This document shows, one piece after another, positions 41,974 through 52,213 of a stretch of 64,000 bases of DNA. How positions within the stretch are numbered: the first letter of the stretch is position 1; each line of letters begins with the position of its first letter. The DNA comes from Roseomonas fluvialis. GTDB lineage: Bacteria; Pseudomonadota; Alphaproteobacteria; Acetobacterales; Acetobacteraceae. Both the position numbers and the translations under genes were made by a program. The notes under the pieces were generated by a model. That model searched no databases, was not told the DNA's origin, and saw nothing but the letters and a program-made list of their open reading frames with translations. Location: positions 2,505,001 to 2,569,000 of the forward strand of contig NZ_AP025637.1 in assembly GCF_022846615.1 (NCBI RefSeq), written 5' to 3'.

Positions 41974-43412
41974 ACGACGCGCGCACCATCCTGATCGCCG
42001 ACGACGACCGCGCCATCCGCACCGTGCTCAGCCAGGCGCTCGGACGCTCGGGCTACCAGGTGCGCGCCACATCCTCCGCCGCCACGCTCTGGCGCTGGGT
42101 CGAGGATGGCGAGGGCGACCTCGTCATCACCGACGTCGTGATGCCTGACGAGAACGGGCTGGATCTCGTGCCGCGCATCAAGCGCGTGCGCCCGGAACTG
42201 CGCGTCGTGGTGATGTCGGCGCAATCCACCTTCGCGACCGCCATCAAGGCGACCCAGCGCGGGGCCTTCGAATACCTGCCCAAGCCCTTCGACCTGAAGG
42301 AACTTCTGGCCGTCGTGGAACGCGCCCTGGCGGCGCCGCCCAGCGCCGTGGCCGCCAGCGAGGACGGCGAGGGCGAAAAGCTGCCCCTGGTCGGCCGGTC
42401 GGCCGCCATGCAGGAAATCTACCGCACCGTCGCGCGCCTGACGACCACCGACCTCACGACCATGATCACGGGCGAGAGCGGCACCGGGAAGGAACTGGTC
42501 GCGCGCGCGCTGCACGACTACGGCAAGCGCCGCGCCGGGCCCTTCGTGGCCATCAACATGGCCGCCATCCCGCGCGAATTGATCGAGGCCGAATTGTTCG
42601 GCCATGAGCGCGGCGCCTTCACCGGCGCGCTCAACCGCGGCATCGGCCGGTTCGAGCAGGCCGCCGGCGGCACGCTGTTCCTCGATGAGATCGGCGACAT
42701 GCCGCCCGAGGCGCAGACACGCCTGCTGCGCGTGCTGCAGGAGGGCGAGTTCACCACGGTCGGCGGCCGCCAGCCGATCAAGGCGAATGTCCGCATCGTC
42801 GCCGCCACGCACCGCGACCTGCGCCAGTTGATCCGCCAGGGCCTGTTCCGCGAGGATTTGTTCTATCGCCTGAACGTGGTGCCCATCCGCCTGCCGCCGC
42901 TGCGCGAGCGCATGGAGGACATCCCGCTGCTGGCGCGCCACTTCCTCGACCGCGCGCGCGCCGCCGGCCTGCCGGGCAAGCAGCTCAGCCCCGAGGCGAT
43001 GGACGCGCTGAAGGGCCATGCCTGGCCAGGCAATGCGCGCGAACTCGAAAACCTGATGCGCCGGCTCGCGGCGCTCTATCCCCAGGAAATGATCGGCGCC
43101 GATGCGGTCGCGGCCGAACTCGCGGAGGCCGTGCAGCCCGCCGGCCCCGATGGCCAGGCCATGCCCGCCACGCTCGAACAGGCGGTCGAGCGCCACCTCG
43201 CGACCTTCATGGCGGCGCACAAGGACGGCATGCCGGTGCGCGACCTGTACGAGCGCGTGCTGGCCGAGGTCGAGCGCCCGCTGCTGCGCCTCGCCCTCGG
43301 CGCCACGCGCGGCAACCAGATCAAGGCCGCAGCGATGCTGGGGCTGAACCGGAACACCCTGCGCAAGAAGATCCGGGAGCTCGAATTGCCGGTGGTGCGC
43401 GGGCTGTCCTGA
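41970..43412 (+). CDS. ntrC: Nitrogen regulator NtrC (sigma-54 activator)
   Basis: 480 aa from ATG 41970 in the ntrB stop. The receiver domain ([27 protein letters not shown] with the phospho-Asp, EYLPKPFDL) is followed by an AAA+ domain with Walker A GESGTGKE, the GAFTGA loop that contacts sigma-54 ([13 protein letters not shown]), and [12 protein letters not shown]-terminal Fis-type HTH follows ([18 protein letters not shown]). It activates nitrogen-assimilation genes when phosphorylated by NtrB. Confidence 0.95.
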   Translation: MNDARTILIADDDRAIRTVLSQALGRSGYQVRATSSAATLWRWVEDGEGDLVITDVVMPDENGLDLVPRIKRVRPELRVVVMSAQSTFATAIKATQRGAFEYLPKPFDLKELLAVVERALAAPPSAVAASEDGEGEKLPLVGRSAAMQEIYRTVARLTTTDLTTMITGESGTGKELVARALHDYGKRRAGPFVAINMAAIPRELIEAELFGHERGAFTGALNRGIGRFEQAAGGTLFLDEIGDMPPEAQTRLLRVLQEGEFTTVGGRQPIKANVRIVAATHRDLRQLIRQGLFREDLFYRLNVVPIRLPPLRERMEDIPLLARHFLDRARAAGLPGKQLSPEAMDALKGHAWPGNARELENLMRRLAALYPQEMIGADAVAAELAEAVQPAGPDGQAMPATLEQAVERHLATFMAAHKDGMPVRDLYERVLAEVERPLLRLALGATRGNQIKAAAMLGLNRNTLRKKIRELELPVVRGLS

Positions 43413-43430
43413 GGGTGTACAGGCCCTGAC

Positions 43431-45758
43431 ATGAAGGGCCTGTTCCAACGCCGCGCCGCGGGCCGCCCGGAATCGCGCGCTGCCCAGCCCCCCGGGCCGA
43501 TCGGGGGCGAACCGACCGCGCCGGGATCCTGGGGGCGGCGACTCGGCGATGCGCTGCTCGGGCCGAGTGCCACCATCGGCATGGCCCTTCTGGCCCTGGT
43601 GCTCGGGCTCGCGACCTTCGCCGTGCTGTCCGGGGGCACCCCGCTGGGTCCGACCGGGCCGGGGCAGGTGGTCGGCATCATCCTGGCGAACCTGGCCGTG
43701 CTGCTGCTCCTGGCGGCGTCGCTGGTGGCGCGCGTGGTGCGCATGTGGGTGGAACGCCGGCGCGGGTCGGCCGGGTCGCGGCTGCATGTGCGCCTGGTGC
43801 TGCTGTTCGGCGTGGTGGCGGTGGGCCCGTCGATCCTGGTGGCGGGCTTCGCGGCGCTGTTCTTCAACCTCGGCATCCAGTCCTGGTTCTCCGACCGGGT
43901 GAGGGACACGCTGGAAGCCTCGCTGGTGGCCTCGCGCGCCTATCTCGAGGAACACCGCAACACCATCCGCGCCGATATCCTGGCCATCGCCAACGACCTG
44001 AACCGTGCCGCGCCGGTGCTGCTGCCCGACAACGGCATCGCCTTCGCGCGCCTGCTGGCCACGCATACCGGCATCCGTGGCCTGACCGAATCCTTGGTGG
44101 TGGAACCGACGCTCGGCCAGGTGATCGCCTCGGCGGGGCTGACCACGGGATCGGTGGTGGATGTCCCGCCATCATGGGCCATGGAGGCGGCGCGCGCGGG
44201 CGAAGTCGCGGTGCTGCCGGGCGAGAGCGGGGAGGGGCGGGTGCGCGCGCTGGTGCAGCTCAATATCCCGCCCGGACTGCTGCTGATGATCTCGCGCCCG
44301 GTCGATCCCGGCGTGCTGGAGCACATGCGCACCACGGAACTGGCCTTCCAGGAATACGACCGGCTGGACCGCAACCGCGGCGACCTGCAGATCACCTTCG
44401 TGCTGATCTTCGCCATCGCGACGCTGCTGGTGCTGCTGGGCGCTGTGCTGCTCGGGCTGCTGATCGCGAACCGCATCGCGCGCCCCATCTCGCGCCTGAT
44501 CACGGCGGCGGAGCGCGTGCGCGCCGGCGACCTCGCCACGCGTGTGCAGGAGGGCGAGGCGGATGACGAGGTCGCATCCCTGTCGCGCGCCTTCAACCGC
44601 ATGACCAGCCAGTTGGGTGCGCAGCGCGGCGAGCTGATGGAGGCCTATCGGCAGATCGACGAACGGCGGCGCTTCACGGAAACGGTGCTGTCCGGTGTCA
44701 CCGCGGGCGTGATCGGGCTGGATGCGGAGGGGCGGGTGAACCTGCCGAACCGCTCGGCCTCGGCGCTGCTGGGTGTCGACCTCGATGCCGCGATCGGGCT
44801 GCCGTTGGCCGGCGTGGCGCCGGAATTCGCGCCGCTGATCGACGCCGCGCGCGCCACGCCCGACCGGCCGCAGACCGCGGAGATCCGGTCGGGTTCGCCC
44901 AATGCCCGGCGCACCTTCATCGCGCGCCTGGGCGCGGAGATGCAGGGCGGGCGGGTCGAGGGCTACGTGCTGACCTTCGACGACATCACTGAATTGCTGT
45001 CGGCCCAGCGTAAGGCCGCCTGGGCCGATGTGGCGCGGCGCATCGCGCACGAGATCAAGAACCCGCTGACGCCGATCCAACTCTCCGCGGAACGGCTGAA
45101 GCGCCGCTACCTCAAGCAGATCACTGACGACCCCGACACCTTCAGGCAATGCACCGACACCATCGTGCGCCAGGTCGGCGACATCGGGCGGATGGTCGAT
45201 GAATTCTCCGCCTTCGCGCGGATGCCCCAGCCGGTGATCCGCCCCGAGGACGCCAACCACCTGCTGCGCGAGGCGCTCGTGCTGCAGCGCGACGCGCATC
45301 CCGACATCACCTACGAGACCGACTATGCCGACCCCGCGCCGGTGATCCCCTGCGACCGCCGGTTGATCGGCCAGGCGCTGACGAATCTGCTCCAGAACGC
45401 CGCCGATGCGGTCGCGATGCGTGCCGCCGAGGGGGCCGGGCGCATCACCGCGACCGTCCGCGCGACCCCCGATCAGGTGACCATCGCCGTCGCCGATGAC
45501 GGAGTCGGCCTGCCACAGGAGGAGGACCGCGACCGCCTGACCGAGCCCTATGTCACTCACAAGGCAAAGGGAACCGGGCTTGGCCTTGCCATCGTGAAGA
45601 AGATCATGGAGGACCATGGCGGGAAGCTTGTTCTGGAAGACCGGGGGGATGGCCCCGGCGCGCGGGTGATGCTGGTGCTGCCCGTCCGTGCCGCGGCGGA
45701 GGCCGGCCCCGATGCCGCCAGGACCGGCGAGGGAGCGAAGGTCGCGCATGGCGCATGA
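43431..45758 (+). CDS. ntrY: Nitrogen sensor histidine kinase NtrY
   Basis: 775 aa membrane kinase. Three or four hydrophobic segments lie in the first ~150 residues and one near 320-345 (TFVLIFAIATLLVLLGAVLL), with a periplasmic stretch between. HAMP (ANRIARPISRLITAAERVRA), PAS (VLSGVTAGVIGLDAEGRVNL), HisKA (RRIAHEIKNPLTPIQLSAER) and HATPase (LLQNAADAVAM, GTGLGLAIVKKIMEDHGG) domains follow in order. It phosphorylates NtrX and adjusts nitrogen metabolism and respiration. It lies 18 bp after ntrC and overlaps ntrX by 11 bp. Confidence 0.94.
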   Translation: MKGLFQRRAAGRPESRAAQPPGPIGGEPTAPGSWGRRLGDALLGPSATIGMALLALVLGLATFAVLSGGTPLGPTGPGQVVGIILANLAVLLLLAASLVARVVRMWVERRRGSAGSRLHVRLVLLFGVVAVGPSILVAGFAALFFNLGIQSWFSDRVRDTLEASLVASRAYLEEHRNTIRADILAIANDLNRAAPVLLPDNGIAFARLLATHTGIRGLTESLVVEPTLGQVIASAGLTTGSVVDVPPSWAMEAARAGEVAVLPGESGEGRVRALVQLNIPPGLLLMISRPVDPGVLEHMRTTELAFQEYDRLDRNRGDLQITFVLIFAIATLLVLLGAVLLGLLIANRIARPISRLITAAERVRAGDLATRVQEGEADDEVASLSRAFNRMTSQLGAQRGELMEAYRQIDERRRFTETVLSGVTAGVIGLDAEGRVNLPNRSASALLGVDLDAAIGLPLAGVAPEFAPLIDAARATPDRPQTAEIRSGSPNARRTFIARLGAEMQGGRVEGYVLTFDDITELLSAQRKAAWADVARRIAHEIKNPLTPIQLSAERLKRRYLKQITDDPDTFRQCTDTIVRQVGDIGRMVDEFSAFARMPQPVIRPEDANHLLREALVLQRDAHPDITYETDYADPAPVIPCDRRLIGQALTNLLQNAADAVAMRAAEGAGRITATVRATPDQVTIAVADDGVGLPQEEDRDRLTEPYVTHKAKGTGLGLAIVKKIMEDHGGKLVLEDRGDGPGARVMLVLPVRAAAEAGPDAARTGEGAKVAHGA

Positions 45759-47166
45759 GATCCTGATCGTAGACGACGAACCGGACATCCGGACGCTCAT
45801 CGAGGGCATCCTGTCCGACGAGGGCTACGAGACGCGCCAGGCGCACAATTCGGACAGCGCCATCGCGGCCTTCCGGCAGCGCCGGCCCTCGCTCGTGATC
45901 CTGGACATCTGGCTGCAGAACTCGCGGCTGGACGGCCTGGGCATCCTCGAAGCCCTGCATGTCGAGGAACCGCAGGTGCCGGTGATCATGATCTCCGGCC
46001 ACGGCACGATCGAGACCGCGGTGCAGGCGATCCAGCAGGGCGCCTACGACTTCATCGAGAAGCCCTTCAAGTCCGACCGCCTGCTGCTGATCGTCTCACG
46101 CGCACTGGAAGCGGCGAAGCTGCGGCGCGAGAACAGCGAATTGCGCCTGCGCGCCGGGCCCGAGACCGACCTGCTGGGTGGGTCCGCGCCGGTCGGACAG
46201 TTGCGCGGGGCGATCGAGAAGGTCGCGCCGACCGGATCGCGCGTGCTGATCACCGGCCCCGCGGGGGCGGGCAAGGAAGTCGCGGCGCGGATGATCCATG
46301 CGCGTTCTCGCCGCGCCGATGGACCCTTCCTGGTGCTGAACTGCGCCACGCTGAACCCCGCCCGCTTCGAGGAGGAGCTGTTCGGCATCGAGGCCGGCGC
46401 CGATGCCTCCGCCCAGCCGCGCCGCGCCGGCGTGCTGGAACGCGCCCATGGCGGCACGCTGCTGCTCGATGAGATCGCGGACATGCCGCTGGAGACGCAG
46501 GGCAAGATCGTGCGCGCCCTGCAGGAACAGGGTTTCGAGCGCATCGGCGGCGGCACGCGGGTGAAGGTGGATGTGCGCGTGCTCTCCACCACGAACCGCG
46601 ACCTGCAGGCCGAGATCGCGGCCGGGCGCTTCCGGGAAGATCTGTACTACCGCCTCGCCGTCGTGCCGTTGCGCGTGCCCGCACTTCGCGAACGTCGCGA
46701 GGACGTGCCCCTGCTCGCACGCCACTTCATCGGCCGGTCCACCGAGACGACCGGCATGGCCCGGCGCGAGCTGAGCGAAGACGCGTTGGCCGCCATGCAG
46801 GCCTATGACTGGCCGGGCAATGTGCGCGAGTTGCGCAACCTGATCGACTGGCTGCTCATCATGGCGCCGGGCGAGGCGCGCGAACCCATCCGCCCCGACA
46901 TGCTGCCCCCGCAGGTGGGCGCCGCGGCACCCGCGGTGCTCAAGCTCGACCGCAGTTCCGAGATCATGACGCTGCCGCTGCGCGAGGCGCGGGAATTGTT
47001 CGAACGCCAGTATCTCGAGGCGCAGCTGCTGCGCTTCGGGGGGAACATCTCGCGCACCGCGAATTTCGTCGGCATGGAGCGCAGCGCGCTGCACCGGAAG
47101 CTGAAATTCCTCGGCGTGCATGCCGAGGACCGCGCGAGCCCAGCCGGCACCGTCGGCAACGCCTGA
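45748..47166 (+). CDS. ntrX: Nitrogen response regulator NtrX
   Basis: 472 aa from ATG 45748, within the end of ntrY. Receiver (ILIVDDEPDIRTLIEGILSD, DIWLQNSRLDG with the phospho-Asp), AAA+ domain with GPAGAGKE as the P-loop, and Fis-type HTH (RTANFVGMERSALHRKLKFL). The sigma-54-contact loop, normally GAFTGA, is not recognisable here: the segment reads FGIEAGADASAQPRR. This loss is typical of NtrX, which often acts independently of sigma-54. Confidence 0.94.
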   Translation: MAHEILIVDDEPDIRTLIEGILSDEGYETRQAHNSDSAIAAFRQRRPSLVILDIWLQNSRLDGLGILEALHVEEPQVPVIMISGHGTIETAVQAIQQGAYDFIEKPFKSDRLLLIVSRALEAAKLRRENSELRLRAGPETDLLGGSAPVGQLRGAIEKVAPTGSRVLITGPAGAGKEVAARMIHARSRRADGPFLVLNCATLNPARFEEELFGIEAGADASAQPRRAGVLERAHGGTLLLDEIADMPLETQGKIVRALQEQGFERIGGGTRVKVDVRVLSTTNRDLQAEIAAGRFREDLYYRLAVVPLRVPALRERREDVPLLARHFIGRSTETTGMARRELSEDALAAMQAYDWPGNVRELRNLIDWLLIMAPGEAREPIRPDMLPPQVGAAAPAVLKLDRSSEIMTLPLREARELFERQYLEAQLLRFGGNISRTANFVGMERSALHRKLKFLGVHAEDRASPAGTVGNA

Positions 47167-47179
47167 AGGACAGGACCGC

Positions 47180-48052
47180 ATGTCCCGCATCGCCTATGTG
47201 AACGGCCGCTACGTGCCGCAGCCCGAAGCCAGCGTGAACATCGAGGACCGCGGCTACCAGTTCGGCGACGGCATCTACGAGGTCGTGCACCTGTATGATG
47301 GGCGCTACATCGACGAAGACCTGCACCTCGACCGGCTGGAACGCTCGCTGCGGGAAATCCGCCTGCCCATGCCGATGTCGCGCGCCGCGCTGCGGCTGGT
47401 GCTGCGCGAAGTCGCGCGCCGCAACCGCGTGACCGAGGGTCTGCTCTACATGCAGGTCACGCGCGGCGTGGCCCGGCGCGACCATGCCTTCCCGACCCAG
47501 CCCACGCCGCCGGCGCTGGTTGTCACCATCAAGCGCATCGCGCCCTACCCGACCGATGTGGACCGCTGGGGCGCGTCGGTCATCACCGCGCCCGACCTGC
47601 GGTGGGCGCGCTGCGACATCAAGACCGTGAACCTTCTGCCCAATTGCCTGGCCCGCCAGGCGGCGCGCGAGCAGGGCGCGATCGAGGCCGTGCTGTTCGA
47701 CCCGCAGACCGGCATGGTGACCGAAGGTGCCGCGACCTCCTTCTGGATCGTGGACGAGCACGGCGTGATCCGCGTGCGGCACCTGGACGACGCCATCCTG
47801 CCCGGCTGCACGCGCGCGGCGCTGATCGCGGAACTGCAGCAGGCCGGCATCGCGGTGGAGCTGCGCGAATTCTCCCTGGACGAGATGAAGCGCGCACGCG
47901 AGGCCTTCATTACCTCCGCCACTTCCTTCGTGAAGCCGATCCTCAAGATCGACGGCGCGCCGGTCGGTGATGGCAAGGTCGGCCCGGTGGTGCGCCAGCT
48001 CTTCGACATCTTCGCCCGCCATGTGAAGGGCGGCATGAAGAACGCCGCGTGA
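47180..48052 (+). CDS. D-amino acid aminotransferase-like class IV transaminase
   Basis: 290 aa. The fold-type IV signature is complete: RGYQFGDGIYEVVHLYDGRY, then YMQVTRGVARRDHAFP, the PLP lysine in CDIKTVNLLPNCLARQAA, and TEGAATSFWIVD. Family members interconvert D-amino acids, usually D-alanine and D-glutamate, feeding peptidoglycan. Branched-chain transaminase or aminodeoxychorismate lyase activity is less likely given the RG(Y/F)xFGDGIYEV start. It sits 13 bp after ntrX, a placement conserved in alphaproteobacteria, and overlaps the next gene by 4 bp. Confidence 0.87.
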   Translation: MSRIAYVNGRYVPQPEASVNIEDRGYQFGDGIYEVVHLYDGRYIDEDLHLDRLERSLREIRLPMPMSRAALRLVLREVARRNRVTEGLLYMQVTRGVARRDHAFPTQPTPPALVVTIKRIAPYPTDVDRWGASVITAPDLRWARCDIKTVNLLPNCLARQAAREQGAIEAVLFDPQTGMVTEGAATSFWIVDEHGVIRVRHLDDAILPGCTRAALIAELQQAGIAVELREFSLDEMKRAREAFITSATSFVKPILKIDGAPVGDGKVGPVVRQLFDIFARHVKGGMKNAA

Positions 48053-48456
48053 CCACCGGCAACGCCGAGGTCATCCGCGCCTTCTACGCCGAGCTCTGGG
48101 AAGCCGGCGATCTCGCGCGCCTGCCCGCGTTGATGCACGAGGACGTCGCCTTCCAGGGCACCTTCGGGCAGACCATGCGGGGCCTTGAGGCCTTCGGCGC
48201 CTATGTGCGCTCGGTCCGCCATGCCTTCTCGACCTATCGCTGCGAGGTGCTGGACCTGCTGGTGGATGGCGAGCGCGTCGCGGCGCGGGTGCGCTTCTCC
48301 GGCGTGCATGATGCCGGGCCGTTCCTTGATGCGCCGCCCAGCGGGCGGACGCTCGCCTGGGAAGGCGTGGGGTTCTTCACGCTCGATGTCGGGCGCATCC
48401 GGCATCTGTGGGTGATGGGCGACATGCTCGGCCTGCTGAATCAGCTCCGCGGATGA
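48049..48456 (+). CDS. NTF2/SnoaL-like fold protein
   Basis: 135 aa from GTG 48049 in the preceding stop codon (GTGA). The pattern EVIRAFYAELWEAGDLARLP, followed by FQGTFGQTMRGLEAFGAYV and WEGVGFFTLDVGRIRHLWVM, fits the SnoaL/ester cyclase branch of the NTF2-like superfamily. Members are small enzymes or binding proteins with a cone-shaped pocket. The substrate is unknown. It overlaps the HAD gene by 4 bp. Confidence 0.75.
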   Translation: MTTGNAEVIRAFYAELWEAGDLARLPALMHEDVAFQGTFGQTMRGLEAFGAYVRSVRHAFSTYRCEVLDLLVDGERVAARVRFSGVHDAGPFLDAPPSGRTLAWEGVGFFTLDVGRIRHLWVMGDMLGLLNQLRG

Positions 48457-49103
48457 CCCGCCCCACCGCGATTCTCTGGGACTGGGACAATACGCTGGTC
48501 GACGGCTGGGCGGCGATCGAGGCCGGGCTGAACGCCGCCTTCCGCGCCTTTGCCCTGCCCGAATGGGACCGCGCGACGGTGCTCACACGTGTGCGCAAGT
48601 CGCTGCCCGAATCCTTCCCGCCGATGTTCGGCGCGGAGTGGGAGCGTGCGCGCGACATCTTCTACGCCACGGTGCGGTCCTGCCATCTGGACGTGCTGCA
48701 CCCGATGCCCGGCGCGGCGCAGGCCATCGGGGCCGCGGCGGCGCTGGGCCCGCAGGCGGTGGTGTCGAACAAGCAGGGTGCGCTGCTGCGCGCCGAGGCC
48801 GCCCATCTGGGCTGGGCCACGCGATTCGGCGCGCTTGTCGGGGCCGGTGATGCCAGCGCCGACAAGCCTTCCGCCGCACCCTTGCTGCTGGCGCTCGAAC
48901 GCCTTGGCGTGCCGGCATCGTCGCAGGTCTGGTACATCGGCGACACCGTGCTCGACATGCAGGCGGCGCGCGCCGCGGGCTGCCGCGCCGTGCTGCTCGG
49001 CGATGCGGCACATGACGGCGGCGTGACGGCCGCGCAGCCCGATGCGGCATTCCGCGATGGCCATGCGCTGGAAGCGCACCTGCTTTCCCTTGCCAAGGCC
49101 TGA
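48453..49103 (+). CDS. HAD family hydrolase (phosphoglycolate phosphatase-like)
   Basis: 216 aa. HAD motif I is AILWDWDNTLVDGWAAI (Asp nucleophile), motif II QAVVSNKQGA, motif III Lys in ASADKPSAAP, and motif IV VWYIGDTVLDMQAARAAGC. The size and cap position suit the Gph-like subgroup. It dephosphorylates a small metabolite, perhaps 2-phosphoglycolate. It is followed at 96 bp by hfq. Confidence 0.85.
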   Translation: MTRPTAILWDWDNTLVDGWAAIEAGLNAAFRAFALPEWDRATVLTRVRKSLPESFPPMFGAEWERARDIFYATVRSCHLDVLHPMPGAAQAIGAAAALGPQAVVSNKQGALLRAEAAHLGWATRFGALVGAGDASADKPSAAPLLLALERLGVPASSQVWYIGDTVLDMQAARAAGCRAVLLGDAAHDGGVTAAQPDAAFRDGHALEAHLLSLAKA

Positions 49104-49199
49104 CAGGGCGGGGAAACTCTCGCCTGCCGGCGGCCGGAAATGGTTTTCGCCGGTCCGCAGACCGGTCGGTGACCGGCAAGAACAGAAGGACCGGTCCCA

Positions 49200-49535
49200 A
49201 TGGCCGCCGAGAAGTCCCAGAACGTGCAGGACGTGTTCCTGAATCATGTTCGCAAATCCAAGACCCCCGTGACGATCTTCCTGGTGAACGGCGTGAAGCT
49301 GCAGGGCATCATCACCTGGTTCGACAACTTCTCGGTGCTGCTGCGCCGCGATGGGCATACCCAGCTGGTCTACAAGCACGCAATCAGCACGGTGATGCCA
49401 GGCGCGCCGATCATGCTGTTCGACGCGGCCGCCCAGGGGGCGACCCAGGGCACCGCGCCGTCCGCCGGCACCTCGTCGCCGTCCGAGACGCGCATGACCT
49501 TGTCGCGCGAGGTGGCCCCTGGCGGAAGCGACTGA
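49200..49535 (+). CDS. hfq: RNA chaperone Hfq
   Basis: 111 aa. The Sm1 motif [20 protein letters not shown], with the [20 protein letters not shown] core and Sm2 [10 protein letters not shown], are well conserved. A C-terminal extension of about 40 residues ([19 protein letters not shown]...) is longer than in most alphaproteobacterial Hfq proteins and probably disordered. Hfq hexamers pair small RNAs with mRNAs. It precedes hflX, the conserved order, and hflX overlaps its 3' end. Confidence 0.97.
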   Translation: MAAEKSQNVQDVFLNHVRKSKTPVTIFLVNGVKLQGIITWFDNFSVLLRRDGHTQLVYKHAISTVMPGAPIMLFDAAAQGATQGTAPSAGTSSPSETRMTLSREVAPGGSD

Positions 49536-50835
49536 CGCGCGCGGCGGCGTACCCACCCGCGCCGCCGTCATCCTGCCCCACGAACGGTCCAACCGCGTTG
49601 CCATCGGCGATGCCGGCGGGCATCGCGCGGCCGAGGCGCGGCTGGCCGAAGCCGTCGGGCTCGCGGCCTCGATCGGCGTCACCATCGTGCATTCCGCGGT
49701 GCATCCGCTGCGTGAGCGCCGCCCCTCCACCCTGATGGGCGAAGGCCAGGTCGCGATGATCGGCCAGGCGCTGAAGGAACAGGAGGTCGGCGTCGTCGTC
49801 GTCGATGCTGCGCTGACGCCCGTGCAGCAGCGCAACCTGGAACGCGCCTGGGGCTGCAAGGTGATCGACCGCACAGGCCTGATCCTCGAGATCTTCGGCG
49901 AGCGCGCGCGCACGAAGGAAGGCGCGCTGCAGGTCGAATTGGCCCATCTGGACTACCAGCGCACGCGCCTGGTGCGGTCCTGGACGCACCTCGAACGCCA
50001 GCGCGGCGGCTTCGGCTTCCTGGGCGGGCCTGGCGAAAGCCAGATCGAGCTCGACCGCCGCCTGATTACCGACCGCATCGTGAAGCTCAAGCGCGAACTG
50101 GAGCAGGTGCGCCGCACCCGCGGCCTGCATCGCAGCGCGCGGGCGCGCGTGCCCTACCCTGTGGTCGCGCTGGTCGGCTATACCAACGCCGGCAAGTCCA
50201 CGCTGTTCAACGAACTCACCGGGGCGGGCGTGTACGCCCAGGACCAGCTGTTCGCGACGCTCGATCCCACGATGCGCGCCATCCGGCTGCCGTCCGGGCG
50301 CACGGCGATCCTGTCGGACACGGTGGGCTTCATCTCCGACCTGCCGACGCAGCTGGTGGAAGCGTTTCGCGCCACGCTGGAAGAAGTCGCGGCGGCGGAC
50401 ATCATCCTGCATGTGCGCGACATCGCGCATCCCGACAGCGCCGCGCAGCGCGCCGATGTGCTCGGCGTCATGGCCGAGATGGCCGAGGGCCCCGATGCCG
50501 CGCTCGAAGCCGACTGGGAGGAACGCGTGGTCGAGGTGCTGAACAAGTCCGACCTGCTCGGCGGCGTCGATTCCGTGGCACGCCGCGCGCCCGGCGCGGT
50601 GCCGGTCTCGGCGCTGACCGGCGAAGGCCTGGACGAACTGCGCCGCGCCATCGATGCGCGCCTGTCGGCGGGCCTCGAGACGATGGAGGTCAGCCTGCCC
50701 ACCACCGACGGCGCCGGCCTGGCCTGGCTCTATGCGCATGCCGAGGTGCTGGCGCGCCAGGATGGCGAGGAGGCGATCCGCCTGACCGTACGCATCTCGT
50801 CCGCCGACCGCGCGCGCTTCGAAGGCCGCGCATGA
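49519..50835 (+). CDS. hflX: GTPase HflX
   Basis: 438 aa if started at CTG 49519. The frame is open from 49498 and the HflX N-terminal domain already begins at [19 protein letters not shown], yet no ATG, GTG or TTG occurs before GTG 49687, which would delete ~55 residues of it. AGGTGG at 49510-49515 could serve CTG 49519, overlapping the hfq end. The G domain is intact: [19 protein letters not shown] (G1), [12 protein letters not shown] (G3) and [10 protein letters not shown] (G4). HflX splits stalled ribosomes. It overlaps the next gene by 4 bp. Confidence 0.85.
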   Translation: MAEATDARGGVPTRAAVILPHERSNRVAIGDAGGHRAAEARLAEAVGLAASIGVTIVHSAVHPLRERRPSTLMGEGQVAMIGQALKEQEVGVVVVDAALTPVQQRNLERAWGCKVIDRTGLILEIFGERARTKEGALQVELAHLDYQRTRLVRSWTHLERQRGGFGFLGGPGESQIELDRRLITDRIVKLKRELEQVRRTRGLHRSARARVPYPVVALVGYTNAGKSTLFNELTGAGVYAQDQLFATLDPTMRAIRLPSGRTAILSDTVGFISDLPTQLVEAFRATLEEVAAADIILHVRDIAHPDSAAQRADVLGVMAEMAEGPDAALEADWEERVVEVLNKSDLLGGVDSVARRAPGAVPVSALTGEGLDELRRAIDARLSAGLETMEVSLPTTDGAGLAWLYAHAEVLARQDGEEAIRLTVRISSADRARFEGRA

Positions 50836-51659
50836 TCGGCGCCGCCCGCGCGGCCGATGTCGCGGCCCTGTTGCGCGAGGCCGCGCGCGCCGAGATCCTG
50901 CCGCGCTTCCGCCGCCTGGCGCAGGGCGCGGTGCGCGCCAAGTCCGGCCCGCTAGACCTGGTCACCGATGCCGACGAGGCCGCGGAGCGCGTGATCGAAG
51001 CCGGCCTGACACGCCTGTTCCCCGGCTGCGTGGTGGTGGGGGAGGAAGCCTGCGCCGCCGACCCGGCCGTGCTGGACCGGTTGGTGGATGCCGACTTGGC
51101 TTTCGTGGTGGATCCGGTGGATGGCACGGCGAATTTCGCCGCGGGCGTGCCTTTGTTCGGCTGCATGGCGGCCGCCGTCGTGAAGGGCGAGGTGGTGGCG
51201 GGCTGGATCCACGACCCGCTCGGCGACGACACCGCCATGGCGCTGCGTGGTGAGGGGGCCTGGCTCGCCGATGCTCAGGGCCGCCACATGGCCGACTTGC
51301 GCGTGGCGGCGCCCGCGCCGGTGGAGCGCATGGTGGCGGCGGTGTCCTGGACCTATCTGCCGGAACCGCTGCGCGCGCGGGTCACGGCGCGCCTGCCGCG
51401 GCTGGCCGGCACGGTGGGCTATCGCTGTGCGGCGCATGAATACCGGCTGACGGCGGGCGGGCATGCCCATGCGCAGCTGTACAACCGGCTGATGCCCTGG
51501 GACCACCTGCCGGGCTGGTTGCTGCACCGCGAGGCCGGCGGTTACGCGGCGCGCTTCGATGGCAGCGACTATCGGCCCACGCATCGCGATGGCGGGCTGA
51601 TCTGTGCGCCGGACCGCGCGTCCTGGGAGGCGCTGCGCGCCGCGCTGCTCGACCCGTGA
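50832..51659 (+). CDS. Inositol monophosphatase family protein
   Basis: 275 aa. The metal sites of the family are recognisable: PLDLVTDADEAAERVIEAGL, VVVGEEACAADP, and FVVDPVDGTANFAAGVPLFG with DPVDGT. The final motif is NRLMPWDHLPGWLLHREAGG with the metal-ligand Asp in WDH. Substrates include inositol phosphates, histidinol phosphate and 3'-phosphoadenylates; none can be chosen here. It starts in the hflX stop and overlaps greB by 4 bp. Confidence 0.88.
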   Translation: MIGAARAADVAALLREAARAEILPRFRRLAQGAVRAKSGPLDLVTDADEAAERVIEAGLTRLFPGCVVVGEEACAADPAVLDRLVDADLAFVVDPVDGTANFAAGVPLFGCMAAAVVKGEVVAGWIHDPLGDDTAMALRGEGAWLADAQGRHMADLRVAAPAPVERMVAAVSWTYLPEPLRARVTARLPRLAGTVGYRCAAHEYRLTAGGHAHAQLYNRLMPWDHLPGWLLHREAGGYAARFDGSDYRPTHRDGGLICAPDRASWEALRAALLDP

Positions 51660-52213
51660 GCGACGACGACGAGGGCGAGGACACCCCGCCCGGCCTTCCC
51701 CCCGGCACGCCCTTCTACATGACCCCTGCCGGCGCGGCCGCCCTGCGCGAGGAGATCCGCGCCCTGTGGGAGGATGAACGGCCCAAGGTGGTGGAGGTGG
51801 TCTCCTGGGCGGCATCGCTCGGCGACCGGTCGGAGAACGCCGACTACCAGTACGGCAAGCGGCGGCTGCGGCAGATCGACGGGCGCGTGCGCTTCCTGCG
51901 CAAGCGGCTGGACCGCGTGCAGGTGGTGGATCCGGCGGCGCAGGCGAAGCGCGACCAGGTCTTCTTCGGGGCAACGGTGACCTATGCGCGCGTTTCGGAC
52001 GACGCGGAGGTGACGATCCGCATCGTCGGCGTCGACGAGGCCGATGCCGAGCGCGGCGACATCGCCTGGGTGGCGCCGGTGGCGCGCGCCCTGCTGGGCG
52101 CGCGGGTGGGGGACCTGCGGCGCATCCGCACCCCCGCCGGCGCCGAGGAGGTCGAGGTGGTAACGATCCTGTATCCAGCCCCCGGCGCCTCGGATGAGGG
52201 CGACGCCGCCTGA
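51656..52213 (+). CDS. greB: Transcription elongation factor GreB
   Basis: 185 aa from GTG 51656 in the preceding stop codon. The GreA/GreB coiled-coil is clear: FYMTPAGAAALREEIRALW, with LGDRSENADYQYGKRRLRQ holding the acidic tip (Asp-Arg-Ser-Glu-Asn-Ala) that enters the RNA polymerase secondary channel. The GreB-type KRRLR and RIRF-like positions favour GreB over GreA. It rescues backtracked polymerase by stimulating transcript cleavage. It ends the long plus-strand run that begins with dusB. Confidence 0.92.
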   Translation: MSDDDEGEDTPPGLPPGTPFYMTPAGAAALREEIRALWEDERPKVVEVVSWAASLGDRSENADYQYGKRRLRQIDGRVRFLRKRLDRVQVVDPAAQAKRDQVFFGATVTYARVSDDAEVTIRIVGVDEADAERGDIAWVAPVARALLGARVGDLRRIRTPAGAEEVEVVTILYPAPGASDEGDAA

